NCBI RefSeq assembly: GCF_014645135.1
Contig: NZ_BMLH01000004.1
Span: 248,001 to 312,000 of the forward strand
Direction: 5' to 3'
Length of the DNA stretch: 64,000 nucleotides
Source: Rheinheimera tangshanensis
GTDB taxonomy: Bacteria > Pseudomonadota > Gammaproteobacteria > Enterobacterales > Alteromonadaceae
The translations under genes and the position numbers were made by a program. The notes beneath the pieces were generated by a model. That model made no database searches. It worked only from the letters and a program-made list of their open reading frames with translations, and was not told where the DNA came from. Positions 7,496 to 17,272 of the stretch are shown here, piece after piece; positions within the stretch are counted from its first letter, which is position 1; each line of letters opens with the position of its first letter.

Positions 7496-10324
7496 ATGAC
7501 TGACTACAAGCAGACTTTGAATTTACCGGACACGGCTTTTGCCATGCGCGCCAACCTTGCGCAGCGTGAGCCACAGATGTTAGCCAGCTGGACAGAAAAA
7601 AATCTGTACCAGAAAATTCGTCAGGCCAAACAAGGTAAAAAAACCTTTATCCTGCACGATGGCCCTCCATACGCCAACGGTAACATTCACATTGGTCACG
7701 CGGTCAATAAAATCCTTAAGGATATGATTGTTAAAGCCAAGACCTTGTCTGACTTCGACGCCCCTTATGTGCCGGGGTGGGACTGTCATGGTCTGCCTAT
7801 CGAGCTGGTCGTTGAAAAGAAATACGGTAAGCCAGGCGTGAAGCTGAGCGCTGCTGAATTCCGTCAAAAATGCCGTGATTATGCCTTGACGCAAATCGAA
7901 GCTCAGAAAGTCGACTTTATCCGTTTAGGTGTGTTAGGTGATTGGGACAACCCATACCGCACTATGGATTTTACTACTGAAGCCAATATCATCCGCTCTT
8001 TAGGTCGTATCATCGACAATGGTCACTTGCAGCAAGGCTTTAAGCCAGTGCACTGGTGTACTGACTGTGGTTCTGCTTTGGCTGAAGCTGAAGTGGAATA
8101 TCAGGACAAAGTATCACCAGCCATTGATGTTCGTTTCACTCTGGTGAACGACGCTGATGTGAATAAATTTGATCACCCTGAAGGTCACACTGGTTCTGGC
8201 CCTGTGTCTGTAGTGATCTGGACCACGACGCCATGGACTATTCCGGCCAACCGCGCTGTAGCGCTGAATGCCAAAATTGATTACAGCCTGGTGCAAGTCG
8301 AACAAGGACCAAATGGCCCTGAGCGTTTGATTTTAGCCACAGATTTAGTCACTGCTGTGATGGCTCGTGCTGGTGTGGAGCATTACCATAATTTAGGCTT
8401 CTGCAAAGGTCAGGCACTGGAGCTGCTGAAATTAAAACACCCGTTGTATGACTTTGAAGTGCCGGTGATTTTAGGTGATCACGTCACCACCGATTCTGGT
8501 ACCGGTGCTGTGCATACGGCGCCAGGTCATGGCCCGGAAGACTTTACTGTAGGTAAGCTCTACAACTTAGAAGTGGCTAACCCTGTAGGCGCCAACGGTG
8601 TCTATCTGCCGGATACGCCACTTTTTGCTGGTCAGCATGTGTTTAAAGCCAACGACTCAGTGGTTGAAGCCTTAAAAGAAGCCGGCAAGCTCTTAGTGCA
8701 TAAAGCCTTAACACACAGCTACCCACATTGCTGGCGCCATAAAACCCCTATTATTTTCCGTGCTACGCCGCAGTGGTTTATCAGCATGGAACAAAAAGGC
8801 CTGCGCAGCACCTCACTGCAGGAAATTGGTCAAACCCGCTGGATCCCGGATTGGGGTCAGCAGCGTATTGAAAACATGGTGGCAGGTCGTCCGGACTGGT
8901 GTATTTCCCGTCAGCGTACCTGGGGTGTGCCTATTGCTCTGTTTGTCGACAAAGACACCAGTGCTTTGCACCCTAATACTCAGGAGCTGATGGAGCAAGT
9001 GGCTCAGTTAGTCGAACAATCTGGTATTCAGGCATGGTTTGATTTAGAAGCCGAAACCTTATTGGGCGCTGATGCGGCTCAGTACGTCAAAGTGACAGAC
9101 ACGCTGGACGTCTGGTTTGACTCAGGCGTGACGCACGCTTGTGTGATTGAGCCTCGTGCAGAATTTCATGGTGCTACTCAGGCCGACCTGTATTTAGAAG
9201 GTTCGGATCAACACCGTGGCTGGTTTATGTCGTCTCTGATGACAGGTGTGGCCATTAAACACCACGCGCCCTACAAACAAGTACTGACCCATGGTTTTAC
9301 TGTGGACGGTGAAGGCCGCAAAATGTCCAAGTCCTTGGGCAATGTGGTGTCGCCGCAGGATGTGATGAACAAGTTAGGCGCTGACATTTTGCGCTTATGG
9401 GTCGCAACGACGGATTACACCTCAGAGATGACAGTCTCTGATGAAATCTTAAACCGTGCTGCAGACAAATACCGTCGTATCCGTAATACAGCCCGTTTCC
9501 TTTTAGCGAACTTAAAAGGTTTTGAACCGGAAACGCAACTGGTGCCATTTGAAGAGATGGTGCAGCTGGATTTATGGCTGGTGCAACGTGCTGCCAAATT
9601 GCAGCAGGAAATTGTTGATGCCTATGAAAACTACCAGTTCCACCAGGTCAGCCAGAAGTTAATGAATTTCTGTACTGTGGAGTTGGGTAGCTTCTACTTA
9701 GACGTGATTAAAGACCGTCAGTACACGGCAAAAACCGATGGCTTAGCCCGTCGTTCTTGTCAGACTGCATTATTCCACGTGGTACAAGCCATGGTTCGCT
9801 GGATGGCGCCTATCATGAGCTTCACAGCGCAGGAAATCTGGGAAGTGATGCCAGGGCAGCATAGCGAGTTTGTCTTCACTGAAGTCTGGTATCAGGGCTT
9901 AGACACTGTTCCTGCAGGTCAGTTTGATGATGCGTTTTGGCAACAACTGCTGGAAGTGCGTGACGCCGTCAACAAGGTGCTGGAAGTCGGCCGTCGGGAT
10001 GGCAAAATTGGTGCGTCATTACAAGCTGAAGTGACCTTGTATGCTAAAGGCCAGCTGGCAACAGACTTGACCTCTATCGGCGATGAGTTACGTTTTGCCT
10101 TGCTCACCTCGACTGCTGTAGTGTCCAGTGAAGCTGCTCCTGCTGATGCAGTAGCCACTGAAATGGATAACTTGTTTGTCGTACTGAACGCATCTACTGC
10201 GCCTAAGTGTGACCGTTGCTGGCACCACAGACACGATGTGGGTCTGAACCCTGCGCATCCGCTGATTTGTATCCGCTGTGTCGATAACGTCGAAGGCGCT
10301 GGTGAAGTAAGGAAGTTTGCCTGA
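7496..10324 (+). CDS. ileS: Isoleucyl-tRNA synthetase
   Basis: 942 aa. The start is at [18 protein letters not shown], which aligns with known IleS N-termini; a TTG at 7448 would add an atypical extension. Class I motifs are present: HIGH at 65-68 and KMSKS at about 609-613. The CP1 editing domain ([29 protein letters not shown]) hydrolyses mischarged Val-tRNA. The C-terminal zinc site is two CxxC pairs at about 905-928. The stop codon overlaps the lspA start (TGATG), so the two genes are translationally coupled. Confidence 0.97.
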   Translation: MTDYKQTLNLPDTAFAMRANLAQREPQMLASWTEKNLYQKIRQAKQGKKTFILHDGPPYANGNIHIGHAVNKILKDMIVKAKTLSDFDAPYVPGWDCHGLPIELVVEKKYGKPGVKLSAAEFRQKCRDYALTQIEAQKVDFIRLGVLGDWDNPYRTMDFTTEANIIRSLGRIIDNGHLQQGFKPVHWCTDCGSALAEAEVEYQDKVSPAIDVRFTLVNDADVNKFDHPEGHTGSGPVSVVIWTTTPWTIPANRAVALNAKIDYSLVQVEQGPNGPERLILATDLVTAVMARAGVEHYHNLGFCKGQALELLKLKHPLYDFEVPVILGDHVTTDSGTGAVHTAPGHGPEDFTVGKLYNLEVANPVGANGVYLPDTPLFAGQHVFKANDSVVEALKEAGKLLVHKALTHSYPHCWRHKTPIIFRATPQWFISMEQKGLRSTSLQEIGQTRWIPDWGQQRIENMVAGRPDWCISRQRTWGVPIALFVDKDTSALHPNTQELMEQVAQLVEQSGIQAWFDLEAETLLGADAAQYVKVTDTLDVWFDSGVTHACVIEPRAEFHGATQADLYLEGSDQHRGWFMSSLMTGVAIKHHAPYKQVLTHGFTVDGEGRKMSKSLGNVVSPQDVMNKLGADILRLWVATTDYTSEMTVSDEILNRAADKYRRIRNTARFLLANLKGFEPETQLVPFEEMVQLDLWLVQRAAKLQQEIVDAYENYQFHQVSQKLMNFCTVELGSFYLDVIKDRQYTAKTDGLARRSCQTALFHVVQAMVRWMAPIMSFTAQEIWEVMPGQHSEFVFTEVWYQGLDTVPAGQFDDAFWQQLLEVRDAVNKVLEVGRRDGKIGASLQAEVTLYAKGQLATDLTSIGDELRFALLTSTAVVSSEAAPADAVATEMDNLFVVLNASTAPKCDRCWHHRHDVGLNPAHPLICIRCVDNVEGAGEVRKFA

Positions 10325-10845
10325 TGCATTTATTTAAAGGCCGTTTATTTACGGAGACAGGCTGGCGCTGGTGGTGGCTGGTGTTATTGGTGTTGGTCGC
10401 TGACCAATTAAGCAAAGTCTGGGTCATTCAGAACTTCAGCTTAGGCGAATCAGTGTCTTTGCTGCCGGTGTTTAATTTCACTTATGCCCGCAACTATGGC
10501 GCTGCGTTTTCCTTTTTAGGTGACGCAGGTGGCTGGCAGCGTTGGTTCTTCACCCTGATCGCTGTGGTGGTCAGTATCGTATTAGCTGTCTGGTTAAGCC
10601 GTTTAGCGAAAACCCAGCTGAAATTATCTTTAGCCTTGAGTCTGATTATCAGTGGCGCTATTGGTAATTTAATTGACCGCAGCCTGTATGGTTATGTGGT
10701 GGATTTTCTGCATGTGTTTTATCAGAATTGGCATTACCCTATTTTTAATATCGCCGATTGTGCCATCAGCATTGGTGCCGTTTTATTAATCTGGGATAGC
10801 TTCAGCAGCGAAAACCAGAACGCCACTTCAGGAGACAAGCAGTGA
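10324..10845 (+). CDS. lspA: Lipoprotein signal peptidase (signal peptidase II)
   Basis: 173 aa with four TM segments. The family motifs RNYGAAFSFL, SGAIGNLIDR, VVDFLHV and FNIADCAISIG are present. The catalytic aspartates are D127 (VVDF) and D145 (NIAD). It cleaves the signal peptide of diacylglyceryl-modified prolipoproteins in the inner membrane. It overlaps ileS at its start and fkpB at its end (GTGA). Confidence 0.96.
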   Translation: MHLFKGRLFTETGWRWWWLVLLVLVADQLSKVWVIQNFSLGESVSLLPVFNFTYARNYGAAFSFLGDAGGWQRWFFTLIAVVVSIVLAVWLSRLAKTQLKLSLALSLIISGAIGNLIDRSLYGYVVDFLHVFYQNWHYPIFNIADCAISIGAVLLIWDSFSSENQNATSGDKQ

Positions 10846-11273
10846 TCATAGGTCCTGGCAGTACTGTGATATTTCACTTTGATATTAAATTATCCGATGG
10901 CAGCGCCGCAGAAAGCACCCGTGTGCATAACAAACCGGCCAAACTGCAAATGGGCGATGGCAGCTTATCCCCGGCTTTTGAAGCTCAGTTAGGTGGTATG
11001 GCGGCGGGCGATAAACGCACCTTTACGCTAGCGCCGGAAGATGCCTACGGTATGCCTAATCCTGACAATATTTATTATGTCGACCGCAGTAAGTTTTCCG
11101 CTGATGCTCCGGCCAAAGTCGGCATGATCGTCGGTTTTGCTATGCCAGACGGTTCTGAATTGCCTGGTCTTATTCGTGACGTGGTGGGCGAGTCTGTGAC
11201 AGTAGATTTTAACCATCCACTGGCAGGCCAGACTCTGACCTTTAATGTTGAAATCGTACAGGTTATCAATTAA
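10842..11273 (+). CDS. fkpB: FKBP-type peptidyl-prolyl isomerase, SlpA/FkpB type
   Basis: 143 aa. The GTG start overlaps the lspA stop and has CAGGAGAC in front. The sequence shows the slyD/slpA FKBP arrangement: [13 protein letters not shown], a [22 protein letters not shown] core, then the IF-domain insertion around [14 protein letters not shown]. It is a cytoplasmic folding catalyst and chaperone. The position between lspA and ispH is the same as in E. coli. Confidence 0.92.
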   Translation: MIIGPGSTVIFHFDIKLSDGSAAESTRVHNKPAKLQMGDGSLSPAFEAQLGGMAAGDKRTFTLAPEDAYGMPNPDNIYYVDRSKFSADAPAKVGMIVGFAMPDGSELPGLIRDVVGESVTVDFNHPLAGQTLTFNVEIVQVIN

Positions 11274-11275
11274 TT

Positions 11276-12205
11276 ATGGATATCTTACTCGCCAATCCAC
11301 GGGGTTTTTGTGCCGGTGTCGACCGTGCTATCAGCATAGTGTCCCGTGCGCTGGAAATTTACGAGCCGCCTATTTACGTGCGCCATGAAGTGGTGCATAA
11401 CAAATTTGTGGTCGATGGTTTACGTCGCGCTGGTGCGGTTTTTGTCGATGAACTGGACGAAGTGCCGGACGATGCCATCGTGATTTTCAGCGCCCATGGT
11501 GTATCGCAGGCTGTGCGTGAACATGCCAAACAACGTGGGTTGAAAGTGTTTGATGCCACTTGCCCGTTGGTGACTAAAGTCCATATGGAAGTCACCCGGG
11601 CCAGCCGTAAAGGTATTGAATGTATTCTGATTGGCCATGCCGGACACCCCGAAGTCGAAGGCACTATGGGCCAATACGACAACCCCGAAGGTGGTATTTA
11701 CCTGGTCGAGTCGGTGGAAGACGTTGAAAAACTGCAGGTGAAAAACCCTGCGCAGTTATGTTTCAGCAGTCAGACTACTTTATCTGTCGATGACACAGCT
11801 GATGTGATTGATGCGCTGCGCAAACGTTTCCCTGATATTGAAGGGCCACGTAAAGACGATATCTGTTACGCCACGCAAAACCGTCAGGATGCGGTGCGTG
11901 AGCTGTCGGCCAAAACTGAACTCTTATTAGTGGTTGGCGCAAAAAACAGCAGTAATTCAAACCGCCTGAGAGAACTCGCCGAAAAGATGGGTTGCCGTTC
12001 TTACCTGATTGATACAGCGGCTGATATTCAGCAGGACTGGTTAAAAGATGTGAAGTCTGTTGGTGTCACAGCGGGTGCTTCGGCGCCTGAAGTGCTGGTG
12101 CAGCAGGTGGTACAGCGTTTGACTGAATGGGGGGGCAAACAAGTGATAGAGCACCCTGGCCGCGAAGAAAATGTGATTTTTGCGGTGCCGGCAGAATTAA
12201 GATAA
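11276..12205 (+). CDS. ispH: 4-hydroxy-3-methylbut-2-enyl diphosphate reductase
   Basis: 309 aa. The three iron-sulfur ligands are C12 ([14 protein letters not shown]), C96 ([11 protein letters not shown]) and C197 ([11 protein letters not shown]). The catalytic Glu region [13 protein letters not shown] is also intact. It carries out the last step of the MEP pathway, producing IPP and DMAPP with a [4Fe-4S] cluster. It lies two bases after the fkpB stop and is followed by a terminator that ends this operon. Confidence 0.97.
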   Translation: MDILLANPRGFCAGVDRAISIVSRALEIYEPPIYVRHEVVHNKFVVDGLRRAGAVFVDELDEVPDDAIVIFSAHGVSQAVREHAKQRGLKVFDATCPLVTKVHMEVTRASRKGIECILIGHAGHPEVEGTMGQYDNPEGGIYLVESVEDVEKLQVKNPAQLCFSSQTTLSVDDTADVIDALRKRFPDIEGPRKDDICYATQNRQDAVRELSAKTELLLVVGAKNSSNSNRLRELAEKMGCRSYLIDTAADIQQDWLKDVKSVGVTAGASAPEVLVQQVVQRLTEWGGKQVIEHPGREENVIFAVPAELR

Positions 12206-12210
12206 ACAAT

Positions 12211-12238
12211 AAGCCTCGTGAAAACGGGGCTTTTTTTT
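12211..12238 (+). terminator. Rho-independent terminator after ispH
   Basis: AAGCC-T-CGT / ACG-G-GGCTT stem with a GAAA loop and eight T residues. Confidence 0.9.
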
Positions 12239-12371
12239 ACCTGATTTTCAGCCTTGTATGGGGCAGATGTTAAATCCTAGGGCTGTTTTGCAGGCCACTG
12301 GCTAATGCAGCAGACTTTGCTAAAGTTAGGCTACTGGCGCAGTGGTGTTTTGCCGCAGGAGTCTACAGTCT

Positions 12372-12752
12372 TTGAAAAAGCCCTATACCTTTGGTTTCAG
12401 CCTGATTGAGCTAATGATTGCCATTACTGTCGCGGGTATCCTCTTTGCCATAGCTTTGCCTGCATACCAGGAGTATATGATGGTGTCCCGCCGGGCTGAT
12501 GCAGTAGAAAGCTTGTTCACTCTCTCGCAGCAATTAGAACGTCAGTTCACACAGACCAACAGTTATAGCGGCTTATCTCTGGCTACATCGTCCAACGGCG
12601 GCTTTTATACTATTTCAGCAGAGATAACTGATACTGCGTTTATATTAACTGCAACGGCCACAGGTGCTCAAAGTTCAGATTCTGACTGCAGCACTTTTAC
12701 TCTGAATCAGCGTGGCGAGAAAGGCGGCTCTGATCCTCAGGGGTGCTGGTAA
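12372..12752 (+). CDS. pilE: Type IV pilin-like protein, PilE family (set 1)
   Basis: 126 aa from the TTG start at 12372, chosen because CAGGAG lies nine bases upstream and the product then starts with the short leader KKPYTFG. A GTG at 12342 gives an over-long leader. The class III signal FG|FSLIELMIAITVAGILFAIALPAYQEYM has Glu5 for pilus assembly. The C-terminal domain has a likely disulfide pair (DSDCSTF...PQGCW). It is probably a minor or major type IV pilus subunit. It is the first gene of a five-gene operon downstream of ispH, the location pilus minor subunits also occupy in Pseudomonas. Confidence 0.88.
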   Translation: MKKPYTFGFSLIELMIAITVAGILFAIALPAYQEYMMVSRRADAVESLFTLSQQLERQFTQTNSYSGLSLATSSNGGFYTISAEITDTAFILTATATGAQSSDSDCSTFTLNQRGEKGGSDPQGCW

Positions 12753-13214
12753 ATGCTCAATCAGCTGCGTTCAGGTTTTAGTTTGATCGAACTTATGGTA
12801 GCAGTAAGCCTGATATTGATCCTAACCCTGATCGCAGTACCTGCGATGGATACTATGCTTAAGCAAAATACGGTACGCAGTCAGGCAAATTCGCTCCTGG
12901 CGTTACTTCAGTTCACCCGCTCTGAGGCGATTAAGCAACAACAGACTATCCAGCTAACTTTGTCCGACACAGACGAGGGATGGAAAGCTGATGTGACGCG
13001 GGTTACGGATGCTCAGCTTTTACGATCAATGAGTCATGATACTGTAGATATCCTGCTAACCGATGACACAACAGTCTTGTTTGATGCCAAAGGCCGGTCT
13101 GCGGCGCAAGCCTGTATCACTTTATCTTATACCGGTCACTCTGATTTAGACCGCCATCTCTCCGTCAGCTTGGGTGGGCAGATAGCCGTTGAGCCGGGAG
13201 GCTGTGGCGTATGA
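12753..13214 (+). CDS. fimT: Minor pilin FimT/GspH family (set 1)
   Basis: 153 aa, starting directly after the upstream stop codon. The leader MLNQLRSG is followed by FSLIELMVAVSLILILTLIAVP with Glu5, then the GspH/FimT globular domain (VRSQANSLLALLQFTRSEAIKQ). It has two Cys near the C-terminus (AQACITL, PGGCGV). It is predicted to be part of the tip-initiation complex of the type IV pilus. Its last four bases overlap the next gene (ATGA). Confidence 0.87.
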   Translation: MLNQLRSGFSLIELMVAVSLILILTLIAVPAMDTMLKQNTVRSQANSLLALLQFTRSEAIKQQQTIQLTLSDTDEGWKADVTRVTDAQLLRSMSHDTVDILLTDDTTVLFDAKGRSAAQACITLSYTGHSDLDRHLSVSLGGQIAVEPGGCGV

Positions 13215-13624
13215 CCTCACTCCGTTCATCTTCAGGATTCAGTTTACTGGAGGTTCTGGTTTCGGTATTGATCCTGTCCTTTGGTCTTTTAGGTATGGCT
13301 GGTTTACAGCTCAAATCTTTGCAAAATAGCCATTCAGCATACCAACGTACTTTAGCCACAGTGATCGCAATGGATGCGGGAGAGCGACTCTGGGCCAACA
13401 GTGCATCAGCTGCGCCTTTAACCACAGCAGAACTGGCTCAGCAGTGGCAGGAACACTGGCAAAGTGCTGAGGATGGACGTTTAACTTTGCCTGGTTTAGC
13501 CGCTACGATCACAGCGCCTGCAGTTGGAGAGACCACTTATATTATTCATATCAATTGGGATGAAAGCCGCTTTAGCGGCAGTGCAGAGACTCATTTCACC
13601 TATGCGCTGGATTTATATCCATGA
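13211..13624 (+). CDS. pilV: Minor pilin PilV (set 1)
   Basis: 137 aa. The prepilin leader MTSLRSSSG is followed by FSLLEVLVSVLILSFGLLGMAGLQ, the PilV signature with the GLLG kink and Glu5. A periplasmic domain with WANSASA and HINWDESRF follows. It is an initiation-complex subunit. It overlaps the genes on both sides by four bases (ATGA), giving tight coupling. Confidence 0.88.
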   Translation: MTSLRSSSGFSLLEVLVSVLILSFGLLGMAGLQLKSLQNSHSAYQRTLATVIAMDAGERLWANSASAAPLTTAELAQQWQEHWQSAEDGRLTLPGLAATITAPAVGETTYIIHINWDESRFSGSAETHFTYALDLYP

Positions 13625-14154
13625 AGCTCACACAGCACTATGGGCTGACCCTGGTTGAGCTACTGATTGGTTTAACCCTAGGTATTATTCTGATCTGGGG
13701 GGGGATCCAGATTTTTGTCGCCGGGCAACATGCTTACCGCGAGTCACAACGTTTCAGCGTGCTGCAGGGCCATGTCAGTTTTATAACCGATAGTTTGCTG
13801 AATGATGTCAGAGGAGCCAGCGCTGTGGATCTCAACGCAAGTTTTGACATGCTGACGATCAACCAGGGCGCTGCAGTGATTACCTATCAGCTAACGAACG
13901 GCGCTGAGCTTCATCGAGCCTTGACAGGCGAAGCCGCAGCTGTGATCGCCGATAACATACAGAGTATCCTTTTTAGTTGCCTGGATGCAGACTCGTTAGT
14001 GGTCGCTTGTGTCAATGCGGTGACCCTAGAAACCCAGGTACAGCTGGAGACCGGAGAAGCGGATTACAGCCGACAGCATCAGTTCACGTTTCGCATTGCG
14101 CTACGTAATGCAGTGATGACGCAAAAATTTGCAGTTGCAGCTTCAGGGGGTTGA
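13621..14154 (+). CDS. pilW: Minor pilin PilW-like (set 1)
   Basis: 177 aa, shorter than many PilW proteins. The leader MKLTQHYG precedes LTLVELLIGLTLGIILIWGGIQIFV, where Glu5 is conserved and residue 1 is Leu instead of Phe. The globular part contains a Cys pair (FSCLDAD...VACVNAV). It is the fourth gene of the first pilin operon and lies three bases before the PilX-like gene. Confidence 0.8.
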   Translation: MKLTQHYGLTLVELLIGLTLGIILIWGGIQIFVAGQHAYRESQRFSVLQGHVSFITDSLLNDVRGASAVDLNASFDMLTINQGAAVITYQLTNGAELHRALTGEAAAVIADNIQSILFSCLDADSLVVACVNAVTLETQVQLETGEADYSRQHQFTFRIALRNAVMTQKFAVAASGG

Positions 14155-14157
14155 GCC

Positions 14158-15339
14158 ATGAGGTATCAAGAGCGTGGAGCTGTGTTGATTGTCAGTCTGA
14201 TGTTGCTAGCTGTAGCTACTGTAGTAGGAATAGCGGGCATAGGTAATACGCAACTGGCAGAGCGCATTGCCTCAAATCAAAAGCAGGCTTCGGAAGCTTT
14301 TATGGCTGCAGAAAGTGGCCTTGTAAGAGCGAAGGTCTGGTTTGATGACCCGGCAAACGCCGGTTTGTGGGGCGACAGTGTCGGTACTCTGGCTGCTATT
14401 AACGCTGGCCAGCAGAATTTACAAAATAGTGCACAGTGGCAGCTGGCATCTGTCGATTATGTGTCTCATCCTGGTTTTGCGCTTCTTGTCAGTGTGGGGA
14501 CTATCAGTCATACAGGAGTCACCCGCAAGGTACAGGCATTGTATCAACAGGCGAAGGCGTCGGGTAATCTTGCCGCTATGAATATCATAGGCAACATCAA
14601 AACCTTTGACACGGCGAACAGCGCTTCATTTGAAATCATAGGTGAGCTGGATGCGCTAGGTAATGCGATAGGACCAGCACTTGCCACTAATACGGATGCT
14701 AATGTCGCATTGATGGAAACTGATATTAACAGCAAGGGCCGGATGGATAACTACGAAGGTGGCATCAAAAAAGTTGAATTTGATGATCCTTTTGGTGATC
14801 CGGAAAAAATGGCTGAATTTATAACAGCATTAAAGGCTGAGTATTATGCGTTGCCCGTGGCACAACGAGGCGTTGCCCCGAATAATATGGGCACAATAGC
14901 TGTCCCGCGCATTACTTATCACAGCGGTCCATTGCAATTAAAAGGAAATAACAGCGGAGCTGGTATTTTAGTGGTAGAGGGGAACTTGGCTTTTTCTGGC
15001 ACCCCCAGTTTTGAAGGGCTGATTATCGTCACGGGGCAGACTTTTACTATTTCTGGTGGCGGTAATGGTGGTGTGTTGGGGGGCGCTGTGGTATTTGCCA
15101 ACCCGTTACAGGATGCAGATACAGGAGAATGGACTTTTGGCCAGGCTGAAGCAACTTTTGTGTTCGATGTGGATGGCGGAGGCAAAGCCACATTCAGATA
15201 TGACAAGGGCTCCCTCGAAACCGCACGTGACTTATTAAGTGAAAATGGTGCAGCCCAACAAATGTGGCAACTGGATAGCAGTGCTGGTTCCAGTGCAGCC
15301 ACACCCAGTAGTATGAGTGCCTGGAGTGAGGTGTATTAA
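14158..15339 (+). CDS. pilX: PilX-like minor pilin with large C-terminal domain (set 1)
   Basis: 393 aa. The N-terminus RGAVLIVSLMLLAVATVVGIAGIGNTQLAERIASNQKQASEAFMAAESG is the PilX/PilX_N signature; the +5 Glu is missing, as is usual for PilX. The remaining 330 residues are much longer than classical PilX (about 200). They are rich in Gly and Asn (about residues 255-330: GPLQLKGNNSGAGILVVEGN, ISGGGNGGVLGGAVVFANP), suggesting a beta-helical or repeat-like extracellular domain. It is the last gene of the first set; about 100 bases separate it from the second. Confidence 0.75.
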   Translation: MRYQERGAVLIVSLMLLAVATVVGIAGIGNTQLAERIASNQKQASEAFMAAESGLVRAKVWFDDPANAGLWGDSVGTLAAINAGQQNLQNSAQWQLASVDYVSHPGFALLVSVGTISHTGVTRKVQALYQQAKASGNLAAMNIIGNIKTFDTANSASFEIIGELDALGNAIGPALATNTDANVALMETDINSKGRMDNYEGGIKKVEFDDPFGDPEKMAEFITALKAEYYALPVAQRGVAPNNMGTIAVPRITYHSGPLQLKGNNSGAGILVVEGNLAFSGTPSFEGLIIVTGQTFTISGGGNGGVLGGAVVFANPLQDADTGEWTFGQAEATFVFDVDGGGKATFRYDKGSLETARDLLSENGAAQQMWQLDSSAGSSAATPSSMSAWSEVY

Positions 15340-15441
15340 CGAGCTACTGGTGCGACCATTATGAAAAAGTGCTGGTTAGATTTGACCTTTTAAGGAACGG
15401 AGGTAAATTTAAGGTAAACGGACTTTTTCGAGCGCAAGGAT

Positions 15442-15933
15442 ATGCCACATGCCTCTGGTTTTACCTTCACCGAAGTTCTGATCAGTTTATTTTTACTCTG
15501 TCTAACAGGGCTGGGTGCTTTAAGTGCCTCTCTGTTTGCGCGTCAACAAGTGATTCTGGCGACCCAACAAACCATAGCTTTGTCCCTGACTGTCGAATTG
15601 GCTGAGAGGATGGCAAGCCATAACAGTGTGGCTTCAGATTACGAAGGCATACACCCACTCTGGATGGCAGAACAGCCCAGCGACTGCACCGAAAGCTATG
15701 GATGTGATGCGCAGCAACTTAGTCAGTATCATTTGTACAGTACCTTAAGTGCCTCAGGTCATCCACAGAGTTTACAACTGTTGCAGCAACCCGCACTTTG
15801 TATCCGTCAACAAGCCGGGCAAAAGCTTATCCAACTGAGCTGGCGCTCTTTGGCTAAAGTGCAAATCCAGCGTCCGGCTTCTGTCTGTGATGTGTCACCT
15901 CACCGGCTGCAAATTTCTATGGTGGTGCCTTGA
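15442..15933 (+). CDS. Minor pilin PilV-like (set 2)
   Basis: 163 aa. The short leader MPHASG precedes FTFTEVLISLFLLCLTGLGALSASLFARQQ, giving Glu5 and a PilV-like hydrophobic helix. It contains several Cys (DCTESYGCDAQ, ALCIRQ, SVCDVS) suited to disulfides. A stop codon in frame just upstream makes the ATG at 15442 the only reasonable start, although the AAGGA is too close for a normal binding site. It opens a second pilin set diverged from the first and probably forms part of a second tip complex. Confidence 0.8.
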   Translation: MPHASGFTFTEVLISLFLLCLTGLGALSASLFARQQVILATQQTIALSLTVELAERMASHNSVASDYEGIHPLWMAEQPSDCTESYGCDAQQLSQYHLYSTLSASGHPQSLQLLQQPALCIRQQAGQKLIQLSWRSLAKVQIQRPASVCDVSPHRLQISMVVP

Positions 15934-15934
15934 A

Positions 15935-16876
15935 ATGCGTGGCTTCACCCTGGTGGAGTTGCTGGTCAGTCTGACCTTGGGTTTAGTCTTGATGGCTTTT
16001 CTGATCGGTACTTTGTTTGCGACTCAGCAGTCCAATCGCCAAACTCAGCAGTTAGTGCAGCTGCAGCAAAACAGCCAGACGCTGATGAGCTTGTTTCAGG
16101 CCGAGCTGCCTAACCTGATGTTTTTTGCCGGCCGCAGTCTGGCTGATGTTGCATCCGCGACCCATCAGCTTGCGCCTGTATTGGGGGATTGTGCCAGTGA
16201 CACTGATGTCGGCAGCCTTCCTGTCAAAGGCCGACCTTATTTAGGCTTATATACGGAAATAGTGCAGCAGCATAACCATCTGGAGTGTTTAAGTCAGCCT
16301 AAGCCTGGTTCGGAGCTACTGCAGTTTAAGCGCATTGTAGGAGTCAGCCTGACTGCAACTCAAATGCGCTCAAACCGGATTTATTTTGAAACTTCACCTG
16401 CCAGTAGTCAGTTTGTAACCAGCTCAAGTGCTGACTTAGTACCAGACTCCTTGTATTGGCCCTATTCTCATCAGGTTTTTTATATCGCGGAACAAAAGCA
16501 CTCAGGTGAAATAGTCCCTGTACTGATGCGTAAGCGTTTGATCCGAAACGCTGCTGGGCAAAACATTATGACAACGGACTCCATTTTAGATGGAGTGGAG
16601 AGAATGCATTTTGAATTTGGTCTGGATGCTAATTTAGACGGTCAGGTGGATTATTATTTGGGAACAGCGCAAATGCAGCCAGAGCACTGGCAGCAACAGA
16701 AGCATCGTATTATCAACATTAAATTTTACCTGTTATTACGTAGTTTGGACGAAGATTTTAGTTATCAAAATAATCAGCTGTATCAGATGGGGCGAGAATG
16801 GTTTAAAGCTCCCTCCGATCCGTTTCGACGCCTGTTAGTCAGCAGTTCTGTGGCATTTAGCAACACACGCTTATAA
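15935..16876 (+). CDS. Minor pilin PilW-like (set 2)
   Basis: 313 aa from the ATG at 15935, one base after the upstream stop codon; the longer frame from 15887 overlaps the previous gene and delays the leader. The protein begins MRG|FTLVELLVSLTLGLVLMAFLIGTLFATQQ, an unusually short three-residue leader with Glu5 conserved. The domain up to SVAFSNTRL matches the length of classical PilW better than the set 1 copy does. It is coupled to the PilV-like gene before it. Confidence 0.84.
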   Translation: MRGFTLVELLVSLTLGLVLMAFLIGTLFATQQSNRQTQQLVQLQQNSQTLMSLFQAELPNLMFFAGRSLADVASATHQLAPVLGDCASDTDVGSLPVKGRPYLGLYTEIVQQHNHLECLSQPKPGSELLQFKRIVGVSLTATQMRSNRIYFETSPASSQFVTSSSADLVPDSLYWPYSHQVFYIAEQKHSGEIVPVLMRKRLIRNAAGQNIMTTDSILDGVERMHFEFGLDANLDGQVDYYLGTAQMQPEHWQQQKHRIINIKFYLLLRSLDEDFSYQNNQLYQMGREWFKAPSDPFRRLLVSSSVAFSNTRL

Positions 16877-16888
16877 AAGGAGGTCGTT

Positions 16889-17272
16889 ATGATGATGAGT
16901 TCTAAAGGTTTTATTCTGATCACTACTTTAATATTAATGCTGATCTTAAGTTGTATTAGCCTATCTATGCTGGTGCAAACACAATTAAGTCAAAAGTTGG
17001 CTGGCAGTGCCACTTTATCTTTTCAGCTTAAACAACACACTCAAAGCAAACATCTGCAGGAATTAAAGCAACTGAAGCAAAGTACGGCTGAATCTGACAC
17101 TTTTGTTATAGCGCCTTGTCCGGCGAATTATGCGGCCTGGAGTGACTGGATTAGCAGCTGTGAGTGGTATCAGGTGCGGACTACAGAGCGTCAGGCTCAC
17201 CATCACCATACAGTGACCAGTGTCTTAGTCAGGCAATCTCTGCCTGAAGGAGGCAGGGATGGAATTTTATAG
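16889..17272 (+). CDS. Short PilX-like minor pilin (set 2)
   Basis: 127 aa with a strong binding site (AAAGGAGGT) in front. MMMSSKGFILITTLILMLILSCISLSMLVQTQLSQKLAG resembles a PilX N-terminus (hydrophobic helix, no Glu5), but the rest is short, with a Cys pair (APCPANY, SSCEWYQ) and a His run (QAHHHHTV). It overlaps the following gene by 14 bases. The PilX role is inferred from position between PilW and PilY1-like genes. Confidence 0.65.
   Translation: MMMSSKGFILITTLILMLILSCISLSMLVQTQLSQKLAGSATLSFQLKQHTQSKHLQELKQLKQSTAESDTFVIAPCPANYAAWSDWISSCEWYQVRTTERQAHHHHTVTSVLVRQSLPEGGRDGIL

Noticed and set aside
15369-15605. Open frame shifted relative to the set 2 PilV-like gene, considered as a sign of a frameshift
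   Set aside because: The pilin frame from 15442 is intact to its stop and has a proper prepilin leader; the other frame has no pilin features.
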